This document shows, piece by piece, positions 26,500 through 33,916 of a stretch of DNA of 64,000 bases (position 1 is its first letter; each line of letters starts with the position of its first letter). The notes under the pieces are model-generated. The model searched no databases and was not told the origin of the DNA. It saw nothing but the letters and a program-made list of their open reading frames with translations. This DNA is from Streptomyces lincolnensis. GTDB lineage: Bacteria > Actinomycetota > Actinomycetes > Streptomycetales > Streptomycetaceae. The translations under genes were made by a program, and so were the position numbers. Location: positions 9,238,001 to 9,302,000 of the forward strand of contig NZ_CP016438.1 of NCBI RefSeq assembly GCF_001685355.1, given 5' to 3'.

Positions 26500-26715
26500 T
26501 CAGAGACCGGAAACCAGGTTGGTGACCGCACCGGTGTTCAGGCCGGTGGCGCCCTCGACGGTGCCGACGACCGTGTTGACCAGGCCGGAGACCGGGGCAA
26601 CGCCGTCCACCAGGCCGGTGACGGTGCCCAGGGCGTTCAGCTGCAGGCCGCCGGAGACGTTGTCGAGCTCGGCGTCGGAGATCTCGACGGTCTCAACCTG
26701 GGGGGTGGAGTTCAT
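26500..26715 (-). CDS. Double-glycine-leader peptide precursor, Cys-free core (putative unmodified bacteriocin-like peptide)
   Basis: A 71-residue precursor. The leader MNSTPQVETVEISDAELDNV ends in SGG (G22-G23), with I12, L17 and V20 at the hydrophobic positions that C39 peptidases read. The predicted 48-residue core runs from L24 to L71 and contains only G, V, L, T, N, S, A, D, E, P and Q: no Cys, no aromatic and no basic residue. Four GxxxG motifs (G30-34, 34-38, 51-55, 58-62) suggest helix-helix packing. With no Cys and no modifying enzyme nearby it cannot be a lanthipeptide or sactipeptide; an unmodified class II-type bacteriocin, a signal or a surface peptide are options. ATG 26715 has AAGGGAAG upstream; the ATG at 26733 lies within that ribosome site. 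Export genes follow. Confidence 0.88.
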   Translation of the reverse strand: MNSTPQVETVEISDAELDNVSGGLQLNALGTVTGLVDGVAPVSGLVNTVVGTVEGATGLNTGAVTNLVSGL

Positions 26716-27229
26716 GATGGAACTTCCCTTCATATGGATATTTCACAAGGGGGGAGCGGCCCCCTCTGGGGACAGACGGACGGCCGCGACCGCAGGTGCC
26801 GGGATCCCGTTTCCGGAACTGCCCTGTGCGGCCCCTGCGGTGCGATGGATCAAAGCACGCGGCGGCGGCGCGCATCCAATCAACCATCCGTCCCACCAGG
26901 GCACTTGTGCCTCATGAGCACCGTTGAGTGCAGGACTGCGCACGTCGTGGTGGCGAGTTCTTCACATGAGCCGCCGCATCGGCCCGTACGACCTCTTGCG
27001 GCCCGGCGAGCGAATCCGACACTCCGCGCCAATGGTCGACGCCCGTCATTTCCCTGTGCGATTCATTTCCGTGCCGTGATGCCCTTGGGAAGCACGTGTG
27101 CAGATTCTCTGGAGGGAGGATTCGACGCCGTGTTCGCGACCGACCGTTGCGGGCCGGTCGCCGACCGTGTCGGTTCGGCCGTGTCGTTTCGGATGTGCCG
27201 GATGTCAGCCGAGAAGTGCGCGTCGGATG
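26716..27229. other. Upstream region of precursor peptide gene
   Basis: 514 bases between the peptide precursor and the thioesterase 3' end, slightly less GC-rich than its surroundings. It must hold the promoter and any regulator sites of the peptide operon. No convincing gene was found on either strand. A 22-bp direct repeat starts at 27199. Confidence 0.5.
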
Positions 27230-27245
27230 TCAGCCGAGAAGTGCG
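27199..27245. repeat. 22-bp direct repeat spanning the thioesterase stop codon
   Basis: Two identical 22-base copies beginning CGGATGTCAGCCGAGAAG (27199-27220 and 27224-27245) with a 3-base spacer. The second copy contains the thioesterase stop; the first is a duplicate of the gene's last codons placed beyond it. Confidence 0.9.
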
Positions 27246-27643
27246 TAGACCGTGCTCGCCCGTGCTGCGGTCAGCCCCGACGTCTCGTCGGTCAGCGTGA
27301 TGTCGGCGAACGCCATCCGGCGGCCCAGCTTGGTGACCACCGCTTCGATCAAGACATCCGAACCGGTCACCGCGCGCTGGAAGGACGTGGACTGCTGCAC
27401 CGTGGTCATGGGCCCGTAGCCGCCCCGGGCCGCGGAGACGGCCAGCACGGTCGCCGTGTCGGCGGCCGCCATGAGGGCCTGCCCGGACAGCCCGCCACCC
27501 TCCCGGGCCAGCCGCTGTGACCAGGGAAGTCGCAGGATCGCGCGGTCCTCGCCCAAGGTCTCGACCCGCAGCCCCAGTTCGAGCACCCAAGGGGCGAAGT
27601 TGTCGGTGAGGATCTTGTCGGCTTCGGCGGTGGTCATCGTCAT
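27230..27643 (-). CDS. PaaI-family hotdog thioesterase
   Basis: A 137-residue single hotdog-fold protein. The central helix segment EGGGLSGQALMAAADTATVLAVSA and the strand TTVQQSTSFQRAVTGSDVLIEAVVTKLGRRMAFADITLTD match the PaaI/YdiI-type acyl-CoA thioesterases, which act as tetramers on aromatic or fatty acyl-CoA. The start at ATG 27643 has no strong ribosome site; an alternative ATG lies two codons later. It is divergent from the S1 protease gene. Its link to the peptide system downstream on the same strand is unclear. Confidence 0.85.
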   Translation of the reverse strand: MTMTTAEADKILTDNFAPWVLELGLRVETLGEDRAILRLPWSQRLAREGGGLSGQALMAAADTATVLAVSAARGGYGPMTTVQQSTSFQRAVTGSDVLIEAVVTKLGRRMAFADITLTDETSGLTAARASTVYALLG

Positions 27644-27830
27644 ATGGGGGATTGTTCCCCCTGCCGCGGCGCCCGGCGCCGGTCATGGCCGATTCGCAGT
27701 CGCACGCGGGGCGCGCGGAAACGGAATTGAACGCCCCGCGCAACCCGTGCGTACCTCCTGCCATCCAGGCGCCCCCCAACAACTGCCGCCCGGCGGCAGC
27801 ACACTCCGGTCCCTCAGGAGGTCGAGAAGT

Positions 27831-29219
27831 TTGAGTCACAAGCGAATTCCGAAGCGCAAGGCCGCGATAGCGGCGGGCAGTGTGGTGGCGCTCGGAGCTG
27901 CCGCCATCCTGCTCCCGAACGCCAACGCCTCCCAGGACGGCGGGTCGGACGACGCCGCCGCCGCGCCGAAGACCCTCAAGGCGGGAGACGCCTCGGACCT
28001 CGCCTCACAACTCCAGAATCTGCTGGGCGACGCCTTCGCCGGTTCCTACTACGACGGTGACAGCCAGCAGTTGGTCGTCAACGTCATCTCCGGCGACGAG
28101 AACAACGTGATCGTGCAGGCGAAGAAGGCGGGCGCAAAGATCCGCGAGGTCGACAACAGCCTCTCGGAACTGTCGGCCGGCGCGCAGACGCTGAAGACCG
28201 AGGCGACCATCCCCGGCACCTCCTGGGCCGTCGACCCGCGGACGAACAAGATCCTCGTCACCGCGGACTCCACGGTCACCGGCGCCAAGTGGGACAGACT
28301 GGAATCGACGGTCGAGACCCTCGGTTCCGGCATGGCCACCATCAAGAAGTCGGCCGGCACCTTCAAGACCTTCCTCTCCGGCGGCGACGCCATCTTCGGC
28401 GGCGGTGCACGCTGCTCGGCCGGCTTCAACGTCACCGCGGGCGACGGCAGCCCCGCCTTCCTGACCGCCGGTCACTGCGGGGTCGCGGAGGCCGCGTGGT
28501 CCGACACGGAGGGCGGCGAGCCGATCGCCACCGTGGACGCGGCCACCGCCACCTTCCCCGGTGACGGCGACTTCGCCCTGGTGAAGTACGACGACCCGGC
28601 CACCGAGGCGCCGAGCGACGTCAACGTCGGCGGCGGCCAGACCGTCGCCATCTCCCAGGCCGCCGATGCCACGGTCGGCCAGGAGGTGTTCCGGATGGGC
28701 AGCACCACCGGGCTCGCCGACGGCCAGGTCCTCGGACTCGACGCCACCGTGAACTACCCGGAGGGCACGGTCACCGGGCTCATCCAGACCAACGTCTGCG
28801 CCGAGCCCGGCGACAGCGGCGGCTCCATGTTCACCCAGGACGGTCTGGCCCTCGGTCTGACCTCCGGCGGCAGCGGCGACTGCACGGTCGGTGGCGAGAC
28901 CTTCTTCCAGCCGGTCACCACCGCCCTGGAAGCGGTCGGCGCGACGCTCGGTGAGGGCGGCGCGGCCGGCGGCGCGGGCGACCAGGCCGGTGGCGAGGAA
29001 GCCGGCGGTGAAGAGGCCGGCGGTGCAGGGGCCGGCGCGGGCGACCAGGCCGGTGGCGAAGAGGCCGGCGCCGGTGAGGAAGCCGGAGCGGGCGAGGAAG
29101 CGGGCGCGGGCGAGGAGGCCGGCGCCGGTGAAGAGGCCGGGGTCGGCGAGGACACCGGGGTCGGTCAGGAGACCGGAACCGGTGCCGAGGGCGAGTCGGG
29201 CCTGAACCACACCAACTGA
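27831..29219 (+). CDS. Secreted S1-family (streptogrisin/alpha-lytic-like) serine protease with acidic repeat tail
   Basis: A 462-residue secreted protease. It uses a TTG start at 27831, nine bases after AGGAGG at 27816-27821; no better start lies nearby. A signal peptide (about 1-31, KRIPKRKAAIAAGSVVALGA) leads into an alpha-lytic-type pro-region and then the catalytic domain: TAGHCGVA (His), GDGDFALVKY (Asp), EPGDSGGSMF (Ser). After the catalytic domain ends near EAVGATL comes about 80 residues of Gly/Ala/Glu repeat (units such as GAGEEA and AGGEEAGG) with no binding motif, perhaps a wall-spanning or spacer tail. It lies between two peptide-export loci, so a role in leader or peptide processing is possible. 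A strong terminator follows. Confidence 0.9.
   Translation: MSHKRIPKRKAAIAAGSVVALGAAAILLPNANASQDGGSDDAAAAPKTLKAGDASDLASQLQNLLGDAFAGSYYDGDSQQLVVNVISGDENNVIVQAKKAGAKIREVDNSLSELSAGAQTLKTEATIPGTSWAVDPRTNKILVTADSTVTGAKWDRLESTVETLGSGMATIKKSAGTFKTFLSGGDAIFGGGARCSAGFNVTAGDGSPAFLTAGHCGVAEAAWSDTEGGEPIATVDAATATFPGDGDFALVKYDDPATEAPSDVNVGGGQTVAISQAADATVGQEVFRMGSTTGLADGQVLGLDATVNYPEGTVTGLIQTNVCAEPGDSGGSMFTQDGLALGLTSGGSGDCTVGGETFFQPVTTALEAVGATLGEGGAAGGAGDQAGGEEAGGEEAGGAGAGAGDQAGGEEAGAGEEAGAGEEAGAGEEAGAGEEAGVGEDTGVGQETGTGAEGESGLNHTN
28959..29205. repeat. Repeat array encoding Gly/Ala/Glu-rich tail of the S1 protease
   Basis: Imperfect tandem units of about 15-18 bp (GGCGAGGAAGCGGGCGCG-like) encode repeated (A/G)GEEAG blocks. 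The array would be prone to copy-number change between strains. Confidence 0.8.
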
Positions 29220-29532
29220 CCCCCGTGCTGACGCCGCTCCATAAGTAAGGCGGTGAACCGGTCCGGCCCTCCGGCGGGAGGGCCGGACCGGTCTGTGTGT
29301 ACGGCCGCCGAGGGCACACGAATGCCCGGCGCACGGTGAAGCCCGCCATGTACCCCGCAGCCCCGGACCCAATCCCCCTCAGTGGATGCGCGTGACCGCA
29401 AACGGGCGCCGGGCGTGCGCCCCCGCGCCCCCCGATGGCCGGTTCCTCACGCCCGCGGGCGGTGACACACGCGAACAATGGGGCACGCGCTCAACACCAT
29501 GTGGCGACGTACGGTCGGCTGAGGGGGCGGAT
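29220..29532. other. Intergenic region upstream of ramR
   Basis: 313 bases holding the protease terminator (29258-29291) and the promoter region of ramR. No separate gene is supported. Confidence 0.5.
29258..29291. terminator. Strong hairpin terminator after S1 protease
   Basis: A perfect 15-bp stem, CCGGTCCGGCCCTCC with its complement, around the loop GGCG, followed by TCTGTGTGT. Confidence 0.88.
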
Positions 29533-30141
29533 GTGATCCGGGTGCTGTTGGTGCACGACGAGTGTCTGGTGCGATCGATCCTGGCGGAGTGGTTGCGCGG
29601 GGTTCCCGATCTGCGGGTGTTCGACACCTCCTGGCGCGGCGCGCCGGGCCATGTGCGGTCCGTGCGGCCCGACGTGTGCGCGGCCGACCTGGAGTGCTCG
29701 GACTCCTACGCCCTCCCGCCCCTCGGTGAGCTGTGCCCACGGGACCCGGACCTGCCCCCGCCCGGGCTGCTGGTGCTCGCCGCCGCGAGCCGGCCCGGCC
29801 TGCTGAAGCGCGCCGCCGAGGTGGGGACGCTCGGGTACGTCGACAAGGAGGGCGCGCCGGAGAACCTGGTCCGGGGGATCCGCCGGGTCGCGGCAGGGAA
29901 ACGTTTCATCGACGACTCGTTGGGCTTCGGGTTCCTCAAGGCCGCGGAGATGCCGCTGACCCGCAGAGAACTGAGCGTGTTATCCCTGGCGGCGGAGGGT
30001 GCCTCCGTCGCCGAGATCGCCGGGAGTCTGCACCTGTCCCACGGGACGGTGCGCAACTACATGGCCGCCATCACCCGCAAGACCGGGGCCCGCAACCGTA
30101 TCGACGCGATCCGGATCTCCCAGGGCGAGGGCTGGCTCTGA
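29533..30141 (+). CDS. ramR: RamR/AmfR-type response regulator
   Basis: A 202-residue NarL/FixJ-type regulator. The GTG at 29533 follows GAGGGGGCG, and the protein begins VIRVLLVHDECLVRS as in RamR/AmfR. The receiver keeps acidic D9/E10, a phosphoacceptor-like D52 (CAADLE) and a Lys in GYVDKEG. The C-terminal LuxR-type helix-turn-helix reads PLTRRELSVLSLAAEGASVAEIAGSLHLSHGTVRNYMA. In S. coelicolor RamR activates ramCSAB and aerial growth, and in S. griseus AmfR does the same for amfTSBA. No sensor kinase is nearby, as is usual for this orphan regulator. Its 3' end overlaps the convergent ramB frame by 162 bp. Confidence 0.93.
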   Translation: MIRVLLVHDECLVRSILAEWLRGVPDLRVFDTSWRGAPGHVRSVRPDVCAADLECSDSYALPPLGELCPRDPDLPPPGLLVLAAASRPGLLKRAAEVGTLGYVDKEGAPENLVRGIRRVAAGKRFIDDSLGFGFLKAAEMPLTRRELSVLSLAAEGASVAEIAGSLHLSHGTVRNYMAAITRKTGARNRIDAIRISQGEGWL

Positions 30142-31899
30142 CCGCCGGGAGGGCCCGGAGGCCCAGCCCCCGACGAGCGCACGGTAGGACGTCGAACCGC
30201 GCACCAGCTCCTCGTGCGTTCCGTACGCCGTACGCCTGCCGTCCATCATCAGCACCCGGTCCGCCCTGCGGGCCGAGCTGATCCGGTGGGCCACGACCAC
30301 GAGGGTGCCGCCGGGACGGGCGGCGAAGGCCCGCTCGGCGCGCTCCTCCGCCGCCGGATCGAGGTGGCAGGTCGCCTCGTCCAGCAACGCGAGCGGGGCG
30401 TACGACAGATAGGCCCGCGTCAGCGCGACGAGCTGCCGCTCGCCCGCGGACAGGGCCGCCGGATCGACGTGCGCCGACGGCCCGCCGAGCGCTTCGAGCA
30501 GCGGGACGAGCCCCACCGCCTCCGCCGCGGCGAGCAGCTCCGCCTCGGGGACCGGGTCCGGCCGGAGCAGACCGAGGTTCTCCGCGAGGGTGCCGGTGAC
30601 GACGTACGCCTCCTGCGGAATCAGCACCCGTCGCCCGACCGCGCCCGGCCCCGTCACCGGCCGCCCGTCGACCCTGACCGTCCCCCGGCCGGGCCGCAGC
30701 AGCCCGGCGACCAGCGCGGTGAGCGTCGACTTGCCGATCCCGCTCGGGCCTACGACGGCCAGGTGCGCGCCGGCCGGGACGTCGAGGTCGAGGTCGTCGA
30801 TCACGGGGGCGCTGTGGGGGCCGTAGGCGAAGGTGACGGAGGCGAGGGAGAGGGCGGTGAGGTGCGGGGCGTGAGAAGCGCTCGGCCCGGTACTGCCAGT
30901 GCTGTCGGTGTCCTCGGTGGGGGCCTGCGGCGCCGGGCCGTCGTGGTCCGTGGTGTCGGCCGTGGTGTCGGCGGTCTTCTCACGGACCAGTCGGCGCAGC
31001 ACCACGACCAGGCGGGAGCCGCTGCTGCCCAGACCGTGGACCAGGTTGTTCAGGGCGGGCAGCAGCGACTGGGTGACGTAGGCGAGCGCGCCGACCAGGG
31101 CGCCCGGGGTGACGCCGCGGTCGAGGAGCCAGGGCGCGGCGACGAGCAGCAGCACGATCGGCAGCTGACCGCCGAGCGCCAGGGAGGCCACGCGCAGGAC
31201 GCCCCAGCGGGCCAGGGAACGCGCCGCCCGCAGCTCGGTGTCGATCCGGGTGTCCGTCCCGGCGGCGATCCGGGTCTCCGCGCCGCTCGCGGTGACGTCC
31301 CGCAGCCCCGGGCAGACGGCACCGAGATTCTCGGCCAGGGCCTCGTCGGCGACCAGGAACGTCTCCTGCCTGCGGGCCAATGGCCCGAGCGTCGCCGCGA
31401 ACAGGCCCACCCCGGCGAGCAGGGGAGGTCCGACGACCAGCAGGAGCAGCGGGTCCAGCGAGAACAGGCCGACCAGGGCGCCGACGGTGGTGAACAGGAA
31501 CGACCGCGACACCATCACCAGCCCGGCGAACGTGTCCCGCGCGATCTCCACCTGCTGGGTGAGGCCCGACAGCGCCCCGGCGTCCGCCTCCCGCACCCCG
31601 CGCGCCACGACCCGCTCGACGAGCCGGTCCCGGAGCGGTTCCACCAGCGCGGCCACCGCGGCGTACACCCGGGCCGTGCCGTACGCGCCCACCAGGACGC
31701 CGAGCCCGGCCACCGCGAGCCAGCCGAGCCCGACCTCCGGCCGCCCGGCCAGGAACCCCGCGTCCAGGGCGCGTGCCGGGGCGTACCCGGTCAGGAACGT
31801 CTGGGCCGTCTCCAGCACGGACCACCCGCCGAGCCGTACCAGCACCCGCCACCGCACCCGCAGGAACCGCAGCCCGAGCCGATGGATCCGTTCGGTCAC
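29980..31899 (-). CDS. ramB: RamB/AmfA-type ABC transporter of the SapB-like lanthipeptide locus
   Basis: A 639-residue ABC half transporter: a six-helix membrane domain (about 1-310), an acidic Asp/Thr-rich linker (DTTADTTDHDGPAPQAPTEDTDSTG), then the ATPase with Walker A GPSGIGKST, a signature reading LSAGERQLVALTRAYL and Walker B LALLDEATCHLD. It should pair with RamA to export the RamS-derived peptide. The GTG at 31899 overlaps the ramA stop as GTGA. The ATPase domain is complete by about residue 580; the last 55 or so residues (beginning SGPSRRSEPALALG) are encoded antisense to ramR and have no family counterpart that I know of. The two ram transporters are easily confused, so the letter B is by position. 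Confidence 0.87.
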   Translation of the reverse strand: MTERIHRLGLRFLRVRWRVLVRLGGWSVLETAQTFLTGYAPARALDAGFLAGRPEVGLGWLAVAGLGVLVGAYGTARVYAAVAALVEPLRDRLVERVVARGVREADAGALSGLTQQVEIARDTFAGLVMVSRSFLFTTVGALVGLFSLDPLLLLVVGPPLLAGVGLFAATLGPLARRQETFLVADEALAENLGAVCPGLRDVTASGAETRIAAGTDTRIDTELRAARSLARWGVLRVASLALGGQLPIVLLLVAAPWLLDRGVTPGALVGALAYVTQSLLPALNNLVHGLGSSGSRLVVVLRRLVREKTADTTADTTDHDGPAPQAPTEDTDSTGSTGPSASHAPHLTALSLASVTFAYGPHSAPVIDDLDLDVPAGAHLAVVGPSGIGKSTLTALVAGLLRPGRGTVRVDGRPVTGPGAVGRRVLIPQEAYVVTGTLAENLGLLRPDPVPEAELLAAAEAVGLVPLLEALGGPSAHVDPAALSAGERQLVALTRAYLSYAPLALLDEATCHLDPAAEERAERAFAARPGGTLVVVAHRISSARRADRVLMMDGRRTAYGTHEELVRGSTSYRALVGGWASGPSRRSEPALALGDPDRVDTVAGPGLAGDGGHVVAHRPVGQVQTPGDLGDGGTLRRQG

Positions 31900-33650
31900 G
31901 ACGGGACTCCTCCGCCGGCCCGGCCGGGCTGTCGCTCGGCCTCACCCTTCACCTCGACCCCCTCCGGCTCGCCGAACACCGCCCGGTAGCCCGCCTCCTC
32001 CCACAGCTCCTGATGCGTGCCCACCGCCCGCACCCGTCCCCCGTCCAGCCAGGCCACCAGGTCCGCGCGGGCCGCCGTGGAGGCTCGGTGGGCGATCAGG
32101 AGGCGGGTGCTGCCGGAGCCGCCGTGGACGAGGGCGTCCGTGATGTGGGTCTCGGTGACGGTGTCGAGGCTGGAGAGGGCGTCGTCGAGGACGAGCAGCC
32201 GGCCGCCGTGGGCGAACGCGCGGGCGAGACCGAGGCGTTGGGACTCGCCGCCGGAGCGTGGGGCGTCGGCGACGGCGGTGGCGTAGCCGTCGGGCAGGCG
32301 GCGGACGAAGTCGTCCGCGCGGGCGGTGCGGGCCGCCTCCCGGACCCGGGTGGGGGAGGGGGCGGCCAGTCCGAGGGCGATGGCGTCCTGGACGGTGTCG
32401 CCGAGCAGTACGGGGCGTTCGAAGGCGTGGCCCACCGCCCGGCGCAGCGCGTCGTGGGTGAGGTCGCGCAGGGGTACGCCGTCGAGCAGGACCTCGCCCT
32501 CGTCGGGGTCGGTGAGCCGCCCGGCGACCGCGGCGAGCAGGGATTTGCCCGCGCCCGACCGGCCGACCACGGCGAGGGTCGAACCGCCGGGCACGACCAG
32601 GTCGAGCCCGTCCAGCACGGTCCGTCCGCCGCGCCGGGCCGTGACGCCACGCAGCTCCAGCCGGCCCGGCCCGGCCGGCAGGGAATGCGAGCCGTGGGTG
32701 GGGGCGGGCTCCGTCAGCACTTCGCCCAGGCGGCCGGCCGCCGCCCGGGCCCGGGCCAGGCCCGCGAGATGTCCGACCAGCACGCCGACGCCGGTGGCCA
32801 GGACCGCGTACCGGGAGGCCGCGAGGACCTCCCCGACGGTGAGACGGTGCCGGACGAGGAGCACCCCGGCGACGGCGACGACCCCGAGCTGGAGCAGCGG
32901 CGCCACGGCGACGGCCTGGCCGCTCGCCCGCCCCTGCACCCGCCACATCCGGTGTCCGGCCCGGGACAGCTCGGGCAGCGGCCGCAGGATTCGAGCCGTC
33001 TCCCGGTCCACCGCCCCCGCCGCGGCGATGGTCCGGTGTCCGGCGACGGCCTCCGCGAGCGCCCCGGCGATCCGGCCCTGCACCCGCTGGTAGTGCGTCA
33101 CGCACTCCGTGGTGTCGCGGGCGAAGGCGCGCAGCAGCAGCGCCAGCACCGGTGCTCCGGCCAGGAACACCACCGCGAGCCAGGGGTTGATGAGACCCAG
33201 TGCGACGATGCCGCCGACGGGTCCGGCGACCGCGGAGAGCAGGGCGGCGCGGGCGGTGGGAGCCGTGCCGGCCTGAGCGGCGTTGCCGACGAGACGGGCG
33301 ACGAGGTCCCCGGGCCCGAAGCGGGCGGCGGCGCGCGGTCCGACGGCCAGGACGTGCCCGGTGAGCCGTCGGCGCAGCCAGGCGGTGGTGCGGGCGTCGA
33401 CCGTGCCGCGCAGCACGGTCTCGCAGGCGTCGAGCAGCGCGAGCAGCAGGACGAGCCCGGCGCAGCCGAGCACCCAGTGGGTCGCCGGCGCCCGCGCCAG
33501 CAGGAGGTCAAGGGCGCGGCCCAGGGCGGCCGGCAGCAGCAGTCCGACGCCGGTCGCGGCCGTGCTCACCAGGCACAGGACCAGACAGCGGGCGGGGTCC
33601 GGACCGAGCGGCCCGCGCAGCACCGGGTCGTGTTCCGGATCGGTCGGCAT
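31896..33650 (-). CDS. ramA: RamA/AmfB-type ABC transporter of the SapB-like lanthipeptide locus
   Basis: A 584-residue ABC half transporter with a short N-terminus (MPTDPEHDPVLRGPLGPDPA), about six transmembrane helices and an ATPase with Walker A GRSGAGKSL (Leu in place of Thr at the last position), the signature SGGESQRLGLARAFAHGG and Walker B LLVLDDALSSLD, in which Asp replaces the usual catalytic Glu. This suggests one weak ATP site and that the active site comes from the heterodimer with RamB. It follows ramS after a stem-loop and is coupled to ramB by a GTGA overlap. Confidence 0.88.
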   Translation of the reverse strand: MPTDPEHDPVLRGPLGPDPARCLVLCLVSTAATGVGLLLPAALGRALDLLLARAPATHWVLGCAGLVLLLALLDACETVLRGTVDARTTAWLRRRLTGHVLAVGPRAAARFGPGDLVARLVGNAAQAGTAPTARAALLSAVAGPVGGIVALGLINPWLAVVFLAGAPVLALLLRAFARDTTECVTHYQRVQGRIAGALAEAVAGHRTIAAAGAVDRETARILRPLPELSRAGHRMWRVQGRASGQAVAVAPLLQLGVVAVAGVLLVRHRLTVGEVLAASRYAVLATGVGVLVGHLAGLARARAAAGRLGEVLTEPAPTHGSHSLPAGPGRLELRGVTARRGGRTVLDGLDLVVPGGSTLAVVGRSGAGKSLLAAVAGRLTDPDEGEVLLDGVPLRDLTHDALRRAVGHAFERPVLLGDTVQDAIALGLAAPSPTRVREAARTARADDFVRRLPDGYATAVADAPRSGGESQRLGLARAFAHGGRLLVLDDALSSLDTVTETHITDALVHGGSGSTRLLIAHRASTAARADLVAWLDGGRVRAVGTHQELWEEAGYRAVFGEPEGVEVKGEAERQPGRAGGGVPS

Positions 33651-33680
33651 ACGGCGGCGGCCCCCTCGGCGTGTGCGGGA

Positions 33681-33724
33681 CCCCGAGCGGGCCCTTCCTC
33701 GTGGGAAGGGACCGCCCGGGGCCG
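33681..33724 (-). terminator. Stem-loop between ramS and ramA (attenuator)
   Basis: CCCTTCC (33692-33698) pairs with GGAAGGG (33704-33710), extended by outer C/G-rich arms. Its position between precursor and transporter genes fits partial termination that favours precursor expression. Confidence 0.7.
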
Positions 33725-33741
33725 TGGTCGCGCGGTGCTCG

Positions 33742-33858
33742 TCAGAGACAGAGCGTGACGCTGGCCGCGCTCACGCACGACAGCAGGCTGAGGGTGCTGG
33801 GGCCGCCACCCTCGGTGCGGTCTTCGGTCTCCATCGTCTGCAGGTCGAGAAGTGCCAT
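33742..33858 (-). CDS. ramS: RamS/AmfS-like class III lanthipeptide precursor
   Basis: A 38-residue precursor starting MALLDLQTMETEDRTEGGG, which contains the LLDLQ leader motif required by class III synthetases. The core region PSTLSLLSCVSAASVTLCL has two S-x2-S-x3-C units: S21/S24/C28 and S30/S33/C37. These are the pattern converted into labionin or lanthionine/dehydroalanine rings in SapB-type morphogens. AAGGAAGG precedes the ATG. It lies between ramC and ramA as in S. coelicolor and S. griseus. The mature product should be a hydrophobic surfactant that lowers surface tension for aerial hyphae. The core lacks the charged residues found in SapB. Confidence 0.95.
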   Translation of the reverse strand: MALLDLQTMETEDRTEGGGPSTLSLLSCVSAASVTLCL

Positions 33859-33916
33859 GTTGATTTCCTTCCTTCGGTGTCGTCTCCCGTGGGGACGGGG
33901 TTGCGTCACGGCTCCG

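Noticed and set aside
26734..27198. Search for a second peptide precursor near the GG-leader gene
   Set aside because: No frame with a GG leader or a good ribosome site was found on either strand.
27131..27300. Short plus-strand frame with a strong GGAGGGAGG ribosome-like site upstream of the thioesterase end
   Set aside because: It runs antisense into the thioesterase coding region, is Arg/Ser/Cys-rich and lacks the codon bias of neighbouring genes.
33742..33858. Idea that the NHLM exporter could also serve ramS
   Set aside because: RamS has no GG motif in a C39-type context (its GGG lacks the upstream leader pattern) and has its own RamA/RamB exporter.
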